Source: J005 sp964613235
Lineage (GTDB): Bacteria; Pseudomonadota; Zetaproteobacteria; Mariprofundales; Mariprofundaceae
Assembly: GCA_964613235.1 (NCBI GenBank)
Contig: CAZTGM010000007.1
Location: 1 to 43,518 of the forward strand
Reading direction: 5' to 3'
DNA: 43,518 bases
The notes beneath the pieces were generated by a model. The model saw only the letters and a list, made by a program, of their open reading frames with translations. It had not been told where the DNA came from and ran no database searches. Shown in pieces: positions 25,172 to 34,410 of this stretch; position 1 is the first letter of the stretch, and each line of letters begins with the position of its first letter. Position numbers and translations under genes: made by a program.

Positions 25172-27559
25172 ATGAATGATACCGTTCACGATCCGGAGAT
25201 TGTCGATGCTTCCGGCAAGCAGTTGGTGGTTGCCGAGGAGGCACTGCCGGCGCAACTGACCGTTCTGCCATTATCCAACCGACCGTTGTTTCCGGGGCTG
25301 GTCGTGCCGCTGGCCTATGAGGGAGAAGAAACCCAGAAAGCAGTGCATGCACTGGCTGAAGGCCATGAGCGTTATGTCGGCCTGGTGCTGGTGCGCGACG
25401 AGAACACTCCCTACAGGCCGGAGAATCTGTATGAAGTGGGTGTGGTTGCCAGAATTGCCAAGGCTATTGAGGTTGAGGGGCAGGGCGTGCACCTGGTTGT
25501 GGAATGTCTGCGTCGCTTCGTTATTGACGGCTTTCTGACCGCCAATCACCCGGTCCGTGTAGCTGTGCGTTATCCATCCCAGACTTCCTATGAAGATAAT
25601 GTGGAGCTGCGTGCCTATACCGTAGCCATTATCAAGACGATTAAGGAACTGCTACAGCATAATCCCTTGTACGAGGAGGAGTTGCGGCTGTTTGCTTCCC
25701 GCTTTGGTGTTGATGAGCCCAGTCGGCTGGCGGATTTTGCCGCCAGCATGACCACGGCCAGTCGTACGGATTTGCAGGAGGTGCTGGAAACCTTTCCGAT
25801 TTTCGATCGCCTGAAAAAAGTGATGACGCTGCTGAATCGTGAACTCAATGTCAGCAAAGTGCAGACAAAGATTCGCGAAAACATCAATGAACGTGTTTCT
25901 GAGCAGCAACGCAAGTTTTTCCTGCAGGAGCAATTGCGTGAAATCCAGAAAGAGCTGGGCATCAATGAAGATCCACAGCAGAAAGAGGTTGAGTCGTTCA
26001 GCAAACGTGCCCGGAAACTGAAATTCAGTGCAGAGGCATCCCGCGCGTTTAAAGAGGAACTGGACAAGCTGGGCCGTGTCGATAGCGCTTCACCCGAATA
26101 TTCGGTGAGCCGGAATTATCTGGACTGGCTGGTATCCCTGCCCTGGGGGGTGTACAGCCGTGATCGCTATCATCTCGGCAAGGCGCGCAAGGCACTGGAT
26201 CGCCACCACGCCGGCTTGCAGGATGTGAAAGAGCGGATACTGGAATTTATTGCTGTCGGCGCACGCAAAAAGGAAGTGGGTGGCTCGATTATTTTGTTTG
26301 TCGGTCCGCCTGGTGTGGGCAAGACTTCGCTGGGTCGGGCCATTGCCGAGGCGGTTAAGCGCCCGTTTTTCCGTTTTTCTGTCGGGGGCATGCGCGATGA
26401 GGCCGAGATCAAGGGGCATCGTCGTACCTATATCGGCGCCATGCCGGGCAAGATCATGCAGGCGCTGAAACGCGTGGCGGTGGCCAATCCGGTGATCATG
26501 ATCGATGAGGTGGACAAGATCGGCTCCGATTTTCGCGGAGACCCGGCATCCGCATTGCTGGAGGTGCTGGATCCGGAACAGAATGTCGACTTTATGGACC
26601 ATTATCTGGATGTGCGTTTTGATTTGTCGCGCGTATTGTTTCTGTTGACAGCCAATCAGCTGGATACTGTGCCTGCACCATTGCTGGATCGCGCCGAGAT
26701 TATTCGCCTGCCGGGTTATATGAGCAGTGAGAAGGTGGAGATTGCACGTCGTCATTTGTGGCCGGCACAGTTGCAGGTGCATGGTTTGAGCCGGAAGCAG
26801 GTGCAGTTGACGCCGGCGGCCTTGCAGCATCTGGTTGAGGATTATGCGCGCGAGCCGGGGGTGCGCCAGATCGAGCAGCTACTGAAGAAAATGTTGCGCA
26901 AGGTGGCGCGTCATCTGACCGAAGATGAGGCACATATCCTGGTGCGTATCGGAGTGAAGGAGCTGGAACATTATCTCGGCAGGCCACGCTTTCGCGACAA
27001 GGCGATCAAGCATGGCGTCGGTCAGGCCATTGGTCTGGCATGGACGGCTATGGGCGGTACCATGCTGACGCTGGAGGCAGCGGTTGTGCATCATGACCGA
27101 AGAGGCTTGAAGCTGACCGGTCATCTGGGCAAGGTTATGCAGGAGTCGGCGGAAATCGCCTATTCTTTCGTGACCTCCAATCTTGCCGCATTGGGTGTGC
27201 AGGAAGACTTTTTCGACAAGGCATTCGTACATCTGCATGTGCCAGAGGGTGCAGTGCCGAAAGACGGTCCTTCAGCGGGTATTACGATGGCTACAGCATT
27301 ACTTTCGCTGGGGCTGGGCCGTGCGCCGGCACATCTGGCCATGACCGGTGAATTGACGCTGACGGGTGATGTGTTGCCTATTGGTGGTGTGCGTGAAAAA
27401 TTACTGGCAGCCAAACGACATCACATCACGGAAGTGATTTTGCCTGCAGCCAATCAGGTAGATGTCGAGGAGTTACCGGATTCGGTACGGGAAGGCATAC
27501 AAATCCATTATGTGCGGCATTTCCGTGAAGTAGCCCGGCGGATGTTTTCTTCACGCTGA
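25172..27559 (+). CDS. lon: ATP-dependent protease Lon
   Basis: Lon, 795 residues, is the hexameric AAA+ serine protease of the cytosol. It has the N-terminal substrate-binding domain (about 28-220), Walker A GPPGVGKT (378-385), Walker B VIMIDEVDK (441-449) and a C-terminal protease domain with the Ser701-Lys743 dyad (PKDGPSAG and GGVREK). Full length and intact. The leader is short, and an AAAAGG lies just upstream of the ATG. It ends 22 bases before the convergent SH3-domain gene. Confidence 0.97.
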   Translation: MNDTVHDPEIVDASGKQLVVAEEALPAQLTVLPLSNRPLFPGLVVPLAYEGEETQKAVHALAEGHERYVGLVLVRDENTPYRPENLYEVGVVARIAKAIEVEGQGVHLVVECLRRFVIDGFLTANHPVRVAVRYPSQTSYEDNVELRAYTVAIIKTIKELLQHNPLYEEELRLFASRFGVDEPSRLADFAASMTTASRTDLQEVLETFPIFDRLKKVMTLLNRELNVSKVQTKIRENINERVSEQQRKFFLQEQLREIQKELGINEDPQQKEVESFSKRARKLKFSAEASRAFKEELDKLGRVDSASPEYSVSRNYLDWLVSLPWGVYSRDRYHLGKARKALDRHHAGLQDVKERILEFIAVGARKKEVGGSIILFVGPPGVGKTSLGRAIAEAVKRPFFRFSVGGMRDEAEIKGHRRTYIGAMPGKIMQALKRVAVANPVIMIDEVDKIGSDFRGDPASALLEVLDPEQNVDFMDHYLDVRFDLSRVLFLLTANQLDTVPAPLLDRAEIIRLPGYMSSEKVEIARRHLWPAQLQVHGLSRKQVQLTPAALQHLVEDYAREPGVRQIEQLLKKMLRKVARHLTEDEAHILVRIGVKELEHYLGRPRFRDKAIKHGVGQAIGLAWTAMGGTMLTLEAAVVHHDRRGLKLTGHLGKVMQESAEIAYSFVTSNLAALGVQEDFFDKAFVHLHVPEGAVPKDGPSAGITMATALLSLGLGRAPAHLAMTGELTLTGDVLPIGGVREKLLAAKRHHITEVILPAANQVDVEELPDSVREGIQIHYVRHFREVARRMFSSR

Positions 27560-27581
27560 TGTGTGCGACATAAGAAGGGAG

Positions 27582-28202
27582 CTACGGGGTGGATGCCTGA
27601 GTGCTTTTTGTTTGCGGTTGCCCGAAAATTATGCGATGTGCCCAGCCGGTATGCCCCTGGCTGTCCTTGATCTGATACCATTGGCCCTGTTGTGACAGCA
27701 TGGTGACCTGTGCCCCCTGCGGCAGTCTGAACTTGATTTCCGTATTCGTTTTGGGCTCTGTGCGGACATTGCCAACGGCTGCGGTGACGGTCAGTTTTTT
27801 ATGGCTGGCGATGGCGCCACCGCCCTGAATTCGGGCATCTATTTTATCGTATTCCTGCTGCAGTTCATTGGCAAAGCCTTGTAATTTTTCGGTGATCGAC
27901 TTGGTGGTGTCATTCATTTGCGGCATGTATTGCGCCAGTTGCTGGCTGGCCTGTTCACCATCCATGAATTGCAGGCCAATGGCGGCAACAAACACGGATA
28001 CGACAAAAACAATCGAGGCGTACAGGTTCTGGCCCCATTCCGTAAAGATTTTCAGGCAGGCCAGAATCACAATGCCTGCGCCGGAAAGCGCTATCAGATA
28101 AGGCGCAAACGGTGTCAGAAAGTCGGCAATATCACCGATCAGACCAAAAAAGCCCGAGATGCCGGTGGCAATCTGTTTGAACATTTGCAAAGTCCAGTTC
28201 AT
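27582..28202 (-). CDS. Membrane protein with C-terminal bacterial SH3 domain
   Basis: A protein of 206 residues with two TM helices (about 30-50 and 60-80), a predicted coiled-coil stretch of about 35 residues, then a bacterial SH3 domain with AAVGNVRTEPKTNTEI and GHTGWAHRIIFG. SH3b domains often bind peptidoglycan peptides or proteins. The start is uncertain: an in-frame ATG at 28265 and a TTG at 28271 would add about 21-23 residues, but a perfect TATAAT at 28277-28282 would place transcription start near 28270, favouring the ATG at 28202. It is convergent with lon. Function not recognised. Confidence 0.75.
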   Translation of the reverse strand: MNWTLQMFKQIATGISGFFGLIGDIADFLTPFAPYLIALSGAGIVILACLKIFTEWGQNLYASIVFVVSVFVAAIGLQFMDGEQASQQLAQYMPQMNDTTKSITEKLQGFANELQQEYDKIDARIQGGGAIASHKKLTVTAAVGNVRTEPKTNTEIKFRLPQGAQVTMLSQQGQWYQIKDSQGHTGWAHRIIFGQPQTKSTQASTP

Positions 28203-28276
28203 ATCGGGGGGTACCTTACTCCATTCCTGTCCGGTTTTGTCAACGGTTGCAAAATGGCAAGCCATCGACAAGCTCC

Positions 28277-28282
28277 ATTATA
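28277..28282 (-). promoter_or_regulatory. -10 box for the SH3-domain gene
   Basis: A perfect TATAAT on the minus strand, about 70 bases upstream of the preferred start codon. The -35 region is poor (TTTTGG at 17-base spacing), so the call is tentative. Confidence 0.3.
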
Positions 28283-28339
28283 GTCGAACTTTTACGAAAC
28301 CAAAAATTAACAGGCTTTGCGAAAAGCAGGAAGCCACTT

Positions 28340-30322
28340 ATGATCGTGATTTCCGCATCTGTCCCGCATAGAGTTGCGCGCATGTTACTGGGCGTGGATA
28401 CAGGAGGAACATTTACCGATTTCGTGCTGGCGGATGCGCATGGCCTGCGTTTTCACAAGGAACTGTCCACGCCCGATGATCCCTTTAAGGCCATTCATCG
28501 TGGTATTGAGGCATTGGGAATTGCTCCGGAAACGTTGCATCTGGTGCATGGTTCGACTGTTGCAACCAATGCTATTCTGGAACGCAAGGGTGCCAAGGTA
28601 CTGTTTGTGACCAATAAGGGGTTTGAAGACCTGCTGGCCATTGGCCGGCAAACTCGCCCGGCACTGTATGATTTATGCCCTGCAAAGCCTGAGCGCTGGA
28701 TTGAGGCGGAAGATTGCGCCGGGCTGTCTGTGCGTGTTGATGCCGAAGGAAAAATCATCCGTGACTGCGGGGATGATGAACTGGAGCAATTGGCCAGGCG
28801 GGCGGAGCATTATGATGCGGTTGCCGTATGTTTGCTGTTTTCCTTTCTCAACGCCGAACATGAACAGCGACTGGGTGAGCGATTGCCCGGGCACCTCTTT
28901 ACGTCATTGTCGCATCGCATCTTGCCGGAATACCGTGAGTTTGAACGAGCCTCAACCACATTCCTCAATGCCTATGTCGGACCGCTGGTGCAGCGCTATT
29001 TGCAGCGTATCAGCCGGCGGATCGCACCACAGCAGTTTTTTGTCATGCATTCCGCCGGTGGCGTTATGGATGCGGAACAGGCTGGCGATCATGCTGTCCG
29101 GCTGGTGTTGTCGGGTCCGGCAGGAGGACTGGTGGCCGCTCGCCATGTCGGGGCAATGACGGGCATGTCCCGTATCCTTAGTTTCGATATGGGAGGCACC
29201 AGTACTGACGTTGCCATGCTCGATGGTCAGGCCGGCATGATGACCGAGGGTGAGATTGCTGGCATGCCGGTAGCTGTGCCGATGATGGATATCCATACCA
29301 TTGGCGCAGGCGGTGGATCTCTGGCCTGGATCGATGATGCCGGTTTGCCCCGGCTGGGTCCGGAATCAGCCGGGGCACGGCCGGGTCCGGCCTGCTATGG
29401 ACTGGGTGGTACGCAGGCCACGGTAACCGATGCCAATCTTGTGCTGGGGCATATTCCCCCCGATGCCCGGCTGGCCGGGCATATGCCGCTGGATCGGGAA
29501 CTGGCGCGACGGGCCTGTGCTGAATTTGGGCGTCCATTGGGCATGAATGCGGAGCAGGCTGCCAGGGCCATTGTTGCGCTGGCCAATGAACATATGCTGG
29601 GGGCTTTGCGAGTGGTATCGGTGCAGCGGGGTATCGACCCTGCAGAGCTGGCATTGTTCTGTTTTGGCGGTGCCGGTGGTTTGCATGCCTGTGCGTTGGC
29701 GGAAGCCCTGGGTATGCAGCGTATCGTGTTACCGCTGGCCAGCGGCGCCTTTTCAGCGCTGGGTATGATTGTTGGTAAACGACAGGCCGATGTATCGCAA
29801 AGCCGGCGTATCGAACTGGCGAACAATAACTCCGGCGCGGAACTGGAGACGCTGTTTGCCGAGCTGGAGCAGCGTGCCCGGCAGCAGTTGCCGGAGTTGT
29901 TGTTGCAGTGTTCCCGCAGCGTTGATGTGCGTTACGCGGGACAGGGATTTCATTTATCGTTGCCGTATGATGATGGCGATGTTGCATCTTTGCAGGAACG
30001 CTTTCATCAGGCACACCGCCAGTATTATGGACATACACTGTCCCGGCCGGTTGAGGTTATGACCGTACGCCTGCGCGCTGTCGCCGATACGCCGGTGTTG
30101 CAATGGCACAAATTGCTACCCCGGCAAGTATGCAGTTCGGGACATTCCGATGTTTATGGAATGGGTTGTGTGTCGCATTACCGGCGGGAGGCGCTGGGCG
30201 CGGGTGCCAGCCTGTCAGGACCTGCGCTGATCCTCGAAGACACATCGACGTTCTGGCTGCATGCCGGCTGGCAGGTACAGGTCGATGAGTATGGCCATCT
30301 GATCGCCGGGCGTACAATATGA
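28340..30322 (+). CDS. hyuA: Hydantoinase A / oxoprolinase family protein HyuA
   Basis: About 660 residues. It has the N-terminal ASKHA-type phosphate motif GVDTGGTFTD and the second motif SFDMGGTSTDVAM typical of HyuA, 5-oxoprolinase and acetone carboxylase beta subunits. These enzymes use ATP to open or carboxylate small rings or ketones. The ATG at 28340 has a good site (AGGAAG, 6 bases away); the family-like start is 14 codons later at 28382, and either is possible. The stop overlaps hyuB by ATGA. N-methylhydantoin, 5-oxoproline or another cyclic amide could be the substrate. Confidence 0.88.
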   Translation: MIVISASVPHRVARMLLGVDTGGTFTDFVLADAHGLRFHKELSTPDDPFKAIHRGIEALGIAPETLHLVHGSTVATNAILERKGAKVLFVTNKGFEDLLAIGRQTRPALYDLCPAKPERWIEAEDCAGLSVRVDAEGKIIRDCGDDELEQLARRAEHYDAVAVCLLFSFLNAEHEQRLGERLPGHLFTSLSHRILPEYREFERASTTFLNAYVGPLVQRYLQRISRRIAPQQFFVMHSAGGVMDAEQAGDHAVRLVLSGPAGGLVAARHVGAMTGMSRILSFDMGGTSTDVAMLDGQAGMMTEGEIAGMPVAVPMMDIHTIGAGGGSLAWIDDAGLPRLGPESAGARPGPACYGLGGTQATVTDANLVLGHIPPDARLAGHMPLDRELARRACAEFGRPLGMNAEQAARAIVALANEHMLGALRVVSVQRGIDPAELALFCFGGAGGLHACALAEALGMQRIVLPLASGAFSALGMIVGKRQADVSQSRRIELANNNSGAELETLFAELEQRARQQLPELLLQCSRSVDVRYAGQGFHLSLPYDDGDVASLQERFHQAHRQYYGHTLSRPVEVMTVRLRAVADTPVLQWHKLLPRQVCSSGHSDVYGMGCVSHYRREALGAGASLSGPALILEDTSTFWLHAGWQVQVDEYGHLIAGRTI

Positions 30323-31863
30323 ATACGCTGGCGCTGAGTCTTGCTTCCAGCCGTCTGGCCTCGATTTGTGAGGAAATGGGGGGTATTCTCCGGCGCAGTG
30401 CCCTGTCGCCCAATATCAAGGACAGGGAAGACTATTCCTGTGCCTTGTTTAATCGACAGGGTGAACTGGTCGCTCAGGCAGCACATATTCCCGTGCATCT
30501 GGGCTCGATGGTGTATGCGATGCGTGATATCGCTGCGCGCTTTCAATGGCATGCAGGCGATGTGCTGATCTTCAATGATCCTTTTCTGGGCGGTACGCAT
30601 TTGCCGGACATTACGCTGGTGATGCCAGTATTTTTTGGTGCGCGCCTGGTGGCCTTTTCTGTCAGTCGTGCCCATCATGCCGATATTGGTGGCAAGACGC
30701 CCGGTTCGATGGGCGTGCACCAGCGTCTGCAGGATGAAGGTTGTATCATTGCACCGCAATTCTGGTTTCGCGACGGGGATGAAAATCATGTGTTGTCCGC
30801 GCGATTCCGTGATGAAATGCGTTCGCCCGAGGAACGTTTCGGAGATTTGCAGGCGCAGCGGGCCGCCTGCGAACTGGGCTCGAAACGTCTGCAACAGTGG
30901 CTGGTGGCGGATGAGGTGGATCCTTTGTTTGATGCATTGCTGCAGGTTTCCGAAGCTTATGCCCTGCAGGCCATCGCGGAGATTCCCGATGGCTGTTACA
31001 CGTTTGAGGATGTTCTTGAGGATGACGGGCTGGGCAGCGGGCCATTGCCCATATGCGTGCAGGTGACCATACGGGGCAAGGAAGCGGAGGTTGATTTCAG
31101 TGGTACGGCGGCACAGAGCCGGGGGCCGGTGAACTGTCCGTTCGCGGTGACGGCTGCAGCTGTCTATTATGTGTTTCGCTGCCTGATGCCGGAACATACG
31201 CCGCAGACGGCGGCGGTTTTTCGTCCCATCCGGATTCTGGCACCGGCAGGGTGTCTGTTACATGCGGGCAAGGATGCGGCCGTGGCGGCCGGTAATGTTG
31301 AAACTAGCCAGCGGATTGTCGATGTACTGCTTGGCGCATTGGCGCAGGCATTGCCGCAGCGCATTCCGGCGGCTGCACAGGGGACGATGAATAATGTCGT
31401 GTTTGGCAGTGTGGAAGATGACTGGGTATATTACGAAACGATGGCCGGAGGCATGGGGGCTCATGCTGCAGGCGATGGTGCTGGCGCCGTACAATGTCAT
31501 ATGACCAACACGCGCAATACCTCCATTGAAGTTGTGGAAATGCATTACCCGCTCAGGATAACCCGTTATATGATTCGTGAAGGTTCCGGCGGAGATGGAT
31601 GGTTTTGCGGTGGTGAAGGGCTGATTCGCCAGTGGCAGGTATTGCGCCCCTGCCATGTGTCCGTGCTTAGCGAACGCAGAATCCGCCGGCCTTATGGTCT
31701 GGCTGGTGGAGGGGATGGTAGCGTCGGCCGAAATTTGTTACGGCAGGCAGATGGTGCATGGCAGGACATGGGCGGGAAGTTTTCCCTGCCCTTGCAGACC
31801 GGGGATGTATTGCGTGTGGAATCGCCGGGCGGCGGTGGCTATGGTGGCAATGAGGACGCGTGA
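30319..31863 (+). CDS. hyuB: Hydantoinase B / oxoprolinase family protein HyuB
   Basis: A 514-residue HyuB-family subunit, the partner of HyuA. Conserved blocks are EDYSCALFNRQGELVAQAAHIPVHLGSM, NDPFLGGTHLPDITLV with its metal-binding Asp and His, and the C-terminal SPGGGGYG. It is complete, at the short end for the family. It is coupled to hyuA by ATGA and to tsaD by a one-base overlap (TGATG). Together HyuAB most likely form an ATP-dependent cyclic-amide hydrolase; which one cannot be decided from sequence. Confidence 0.88.
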   Translation: MNTLALSLASSRLASICEEMGGILRRSALSPNIKDREDYSCALFNRQGELVAQAAHIPVHLGSMVYAMRDIAARFQWHAGDVLIFNDPFLGGTHLPDITLVMPVFFGARLVAFSVSRAHHADIGGKTPGSMGVHQRLQDEGCIIAPQFWFRDGDENHVLSARFRDEMRSPEERFGDLQAQRAACELGSKRLQQWLVADEVDPLFDALLQVSEAYALQAIAEIPDGCYTFEDVLEDDGLGSGPLPICVQVTIRGKEAEVDFSGTAAQSRGPVNCPFAVTAAAVYYVFRCLMPEHTPQTAAVFRPIRILAPAGCLLHAGKDAAVAAGNVETSQRIVDVLLGALAQALPQRIPAAAQGTMNNVVFGSVEDDWVYYETMAGGMGAHAAGDGAGAVQCHMTNTRNTSIEVVEMHYPLRITRYMIREGSGGDGWFCGGEGLIRQWQVLRPCHVSVLSERRIRRPYGLAGGGDGSVGRNLLRQADGAWQDMGGKFSLPLQTGDVLRVESPGGGGYGGNEDA

Positions 31864-32888
31864 TGCATATTCTGGGTATTGAAAGTTCCTGTGATGAGAC
31901 CGCCGTAGCTGTATTGCAGGCTGAAGATGGATGCCGGGAGCGGTTATTGTCGGATATTGTGGCATCGCAAATTCCCGTGCATGCCCGCTTTGGCGGTGTT
32001 GTGCCGGAGATTGCGTCTCGGGAACATTTGCGGGTATTGCCATCGCTGGTTGAGCAGGCGTTGCAACAGGCCGGAGTGCGGTGGGGGGATATCGATCGTA
32101 TCGCGGTGACAAATGGCCCGGGACTGATGGGGGCCCTGCTGGTTGGTGTATCCTATGCCCGTGCCGCAGGATTGATTCACGGCATTCCGGTGATGCCGAT
32201 TCATCATATGGAGGGTCATTTGCTTGCCCCCGGCCTAAGCGAAGAAGGTTTGCCGGCATTCCCCTTTATTTGTCTGCTGGTTTCCGGCGGGCATACGATG
32301 CTGGTACGGGTCGATGGCGTGGGGGAGTATTACATCATCGGCCAGACCGTGGATGATGCAGCAGGCGAGTGCTTTGATAAATGTGCCCGCTTGCTGCAAT
32401 GCGGTTATCCTGGCGGGCCGGAAATTGCGCGTCTGGCGCAGGCGGGTGATGCGCAGCGTTTTCCCTTGCCGCGTCCGATGCTGAACAGGGATAATCTGGA
32501 TTTCAGTTTTTCCGGCCTGAAAACAGCAGTGATGTACGCATTACGCAAATATGAACGGATCGATGATGCGCTGAAACAGGATATGGCTGCGGCGATCGAG
32601 GCCAGTATTGGCGATGTGCTGGTGAAAAAAAGCATTCGTGCCTGTGTACGGGAGCAGGTTCCCAGGCTGGTCATTGCCGGTGGTGTGGCGGCCAACCGTT
32701 ATTTGCGGCAGCGGTTACAGTGCGAGGCAGTTGCGGAGGGGATTACGCTGGCTTTGCCCGGCTTACGTTATTGTACGGATAATGCTGCGATGATTGCCTA
32801 TGCGGCATCGCTGCATTTGCAGGCAGGCTGCCATGATGTTCAGGACTGGGATGCATCGCCGCGCAGCCAGTTGGGCGGCATGGTCTGA
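31863..32888 (+). CDS. tsaD: tRNA threonylcarbamoyladenosine synthase subunit TsaD
   Basis: TsaD (YgjD/Gcp), 341 residues, transfers the threonylcarbamoyl group to A37 of ANN-decoding tRNAs. Motifs are GIESSCDETAVAV (5-17), NGPGLMGALLVG (84-95), metal ligands His115 and His119 in HMEGH, and FSGLKTAV and GGVAANRYLR further on. The ATG at 31863 overlaps the hyuB stop. The 3' end overlaps the convergent TPR gene by 49 bases. Confidence 0.97.
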   Translation: MHILGIESSCDETAVAVLQAEDGCRERLLSDIVASQIPVHARFGGVVPEIASREHLRVLPSLVEQALQQAGVRWGDIDRIAVTNGPGLMGALLVGVSYARAAGLIHGIPVMPIHHMEGHLLAPGLSEEGLPAFPFICLLVSGGHTMLVRVDGVGEYYIIGQTVDDAAGECFDKCARLLQCGYPGGPEIARLAQAGDAQRFPLPRPMLNRDNLDFSFSGLKTAVMYALRKYERIDDALKQDMAAAIEASIGDVLVKKSIRACVREQVPRLVIAGGVAANRYLRQRLQCEAVAEGITLALPGLRYCTDNAAMIAYAASLHLQAGCHDVQDWDASPRSQLGGMV

Positions 32889-33604
32889 GTCTGCTTGCCA
32901 TCATGAGTCTCCGGCATATCACCAGCCGGTACAGGGTTGCAGGCAGGTTCCTGTTTCATGCGTTCGATTTTTTTTTCGATGCCGCCGGCATATTTTTCAG
33001 GCAACAGGTATTTGCGTTGTTGCAGAAAAGCAATGGCTGCTTCACAGCCCTTTCCTTGCTGCACCAGTCGGGCGGCAAAGCCAGCGGCCAGCAGGCTGGT
33101 ATCCTGCTTGGTGGCCGCCATGGAGGCCAGACGAATGGCGCGCTCGTCATCGTGCAGGTCCTGATGGGCAAGAAAGCTGGCAACCAGAAGATATTCGCCC
33201 GATTCGGCATCGCGGGCACTGCGTTCGAGAAGATCAACGGCATCAATGCTGAATCCCGGTTCATAGGCCAGCAGTCCTTCGGTCAGGCGATAGGCATCAC
33301 GAAAGCGGGAATCCAGTGCCAGTGCACGGTGTAACTGGTAAGATAACATACGCCACCATTGCGGGCGTTCTTCGGCAGGACTGTCTTTGGCAACATTGTA
33401 GATATTGAATATTTCCAGTATCGCCTGATCAGCCCACAGACCAGGCACCGGGCCGGCCACGATGCGGTGCCAGGCTGCACTGTTCCAGTTCCAGTGGGGA
33501 GGAGCAGTGTCGGCCTGTTCGGAGATGCCTGAGGACGGGAGCTGATTATGCGCCCAGAACAGTGCAGGAAGTAGCAGGATCAGGGCGAGGCTGCGCAGAA
33601 TCAT
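32840..33604 (-). CDS. Exported TPR-like protein of a pilin-linked ABC cluster (PilG-like)
   Basis: A 254-residue protein with an N-terminal hydrophobic signal or anchor (about 2-18) and then a helical region (about 60-210) with TPR-like helix pairs, such as YQLHRALALDSRFRDAYRL. The tail is hydrophilic. It overlaps the ABC permease by ATGA and follows pilA, ATPase and permease in that order. The position and type match the accessory gene of the Myxococcus pilGHI set, so a periplasmic role in pilus assembly or export is proposed by context only. The 3' end overlaps tsaD on the other strand. Confidence 0.7.
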   Translation of the reverse strand: MILRSLALILLLPALFWAHNQLPSSGISEQADTAPPHWNWNSAAWHRIVAGPVPGLWADQAILEIFNIYNVAKDSPAEERPQWWRMLSYQLHRALALDSRFRDAYRLTEGLLAYEPGFSIDAVDLLERSARDAESGEYLLVASFLAHQDLHDDERAIRLASMAATKQDTSLLAAGFAARLVQQGKGCEAAIAFLQQRKYLLPEKYAGGIEKKIERMKQEPACNPVPAGDMPETHDGKQTQTMPPNWLRGDASQS

Positions 33605-34410
33605 GTCAGGTCGCGTCGTTCAAAGATAATGATCGACAGCATAAGTGTGATCAGCATATAGGCGAGGTGTTCTAGAGCATAAGCGCCAAGCTGCACGCTT
33701 GGCGGGATATGCTGATGAGCAATGTCCAGTGCCAGTTGGCCGCTGCTTAAGTGTGGCAGAATATGATCAATGGTCGTAATCAGTGCTGAAATCCAGTCGG
33801 GAATTTTTGTCATGACTTCCGGTTGCTGTAATGCTGCGAGCACCGGCGGTACCGACCAGCTGAGCAGCCATGCCGAAAGCAGGAAAACGAGTGTTTCCGC
33901 GCCTCCCGAGCTGGCCGTGGATATCAGATAAAGCAGTCCCAGTAATGACAGATAGGGCAACAGCAGCATCAATCCACCGATCAGGAATGACAGACCGATA
34001 CCGGATGTGACGTACACAGGCCAGAAATGTGCAACCATTTCCAGCGCAGCGCAGGAGGAAAGCAGGAACAGCAACAGCATGGGAAACATGGCCAGGGCCG
34101 TGCCACTAAAGCGTGCGATAATATAACGCGATCGTTTCAGTGGTATGGTCAGTAGCAGATGACAGACTTTTTGTTCGATATCACGCGCCATCAATGGTGC
34201 GGCAATGAAAAAAATGAAACAACTCAAAAACACATGTTCAGCAGCAAAGAGCATATCGGCCAACACCTTGCCGAGATCGATAAGGAACAGCGACATGGGA
34301 ATGATCAGCAACCAGGGTACCAGCAATGCCACAATAGTCAGCAGCATATAGGCGCGCTGATGAAGCAGTTCCCGTAGCGTCAGGCGAATCAGGGCAGATA
34401 TGTCTTTCAT
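33601..34410 (-). CDS. ABC-2 type permease of pilin-linked transporter (PilI-like)
   Basis: A 269-residue membrane protein with about six TM helices in the layout of ABC-2 type exporter permeases: a long cytoplasmic N-terminal helix (IRLTLRELLHQRAY) and an APLMARDIEQKVCHLLLTIPLKR segment after TM2, which is the usual ATPase-contact region. It overlaps both the ATPase gene and the TPR gene by 4 bases. The substrate is unknown; linkage to pilA suggests a role in pilus biogenesis. Confidence 0.8.
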   Translation of the reverse strand: MKDISALIRLTLRELLHQRAYMLLTIVALLVPWLLIIPMSLFLIDLGKVLADMLFAAEHVFLSCFIFFIAAPLMARDIEQKVCHLLLTIPLKRSRYIIARFSGTALAMFPMLLLFLLSSCAALEMVAHFWPVYVTSGIGLSFLIGGLMLLLPYLSLLGLLYLISTASSGGAETLVFLLSAWLLSWSVPPVLAALQQPEVMTKIPDWISALITTIDHILPHLSSGQLALDIAHQHIPPSVQLGAYALEHLAYMLITLMLSIIIFERRDLT

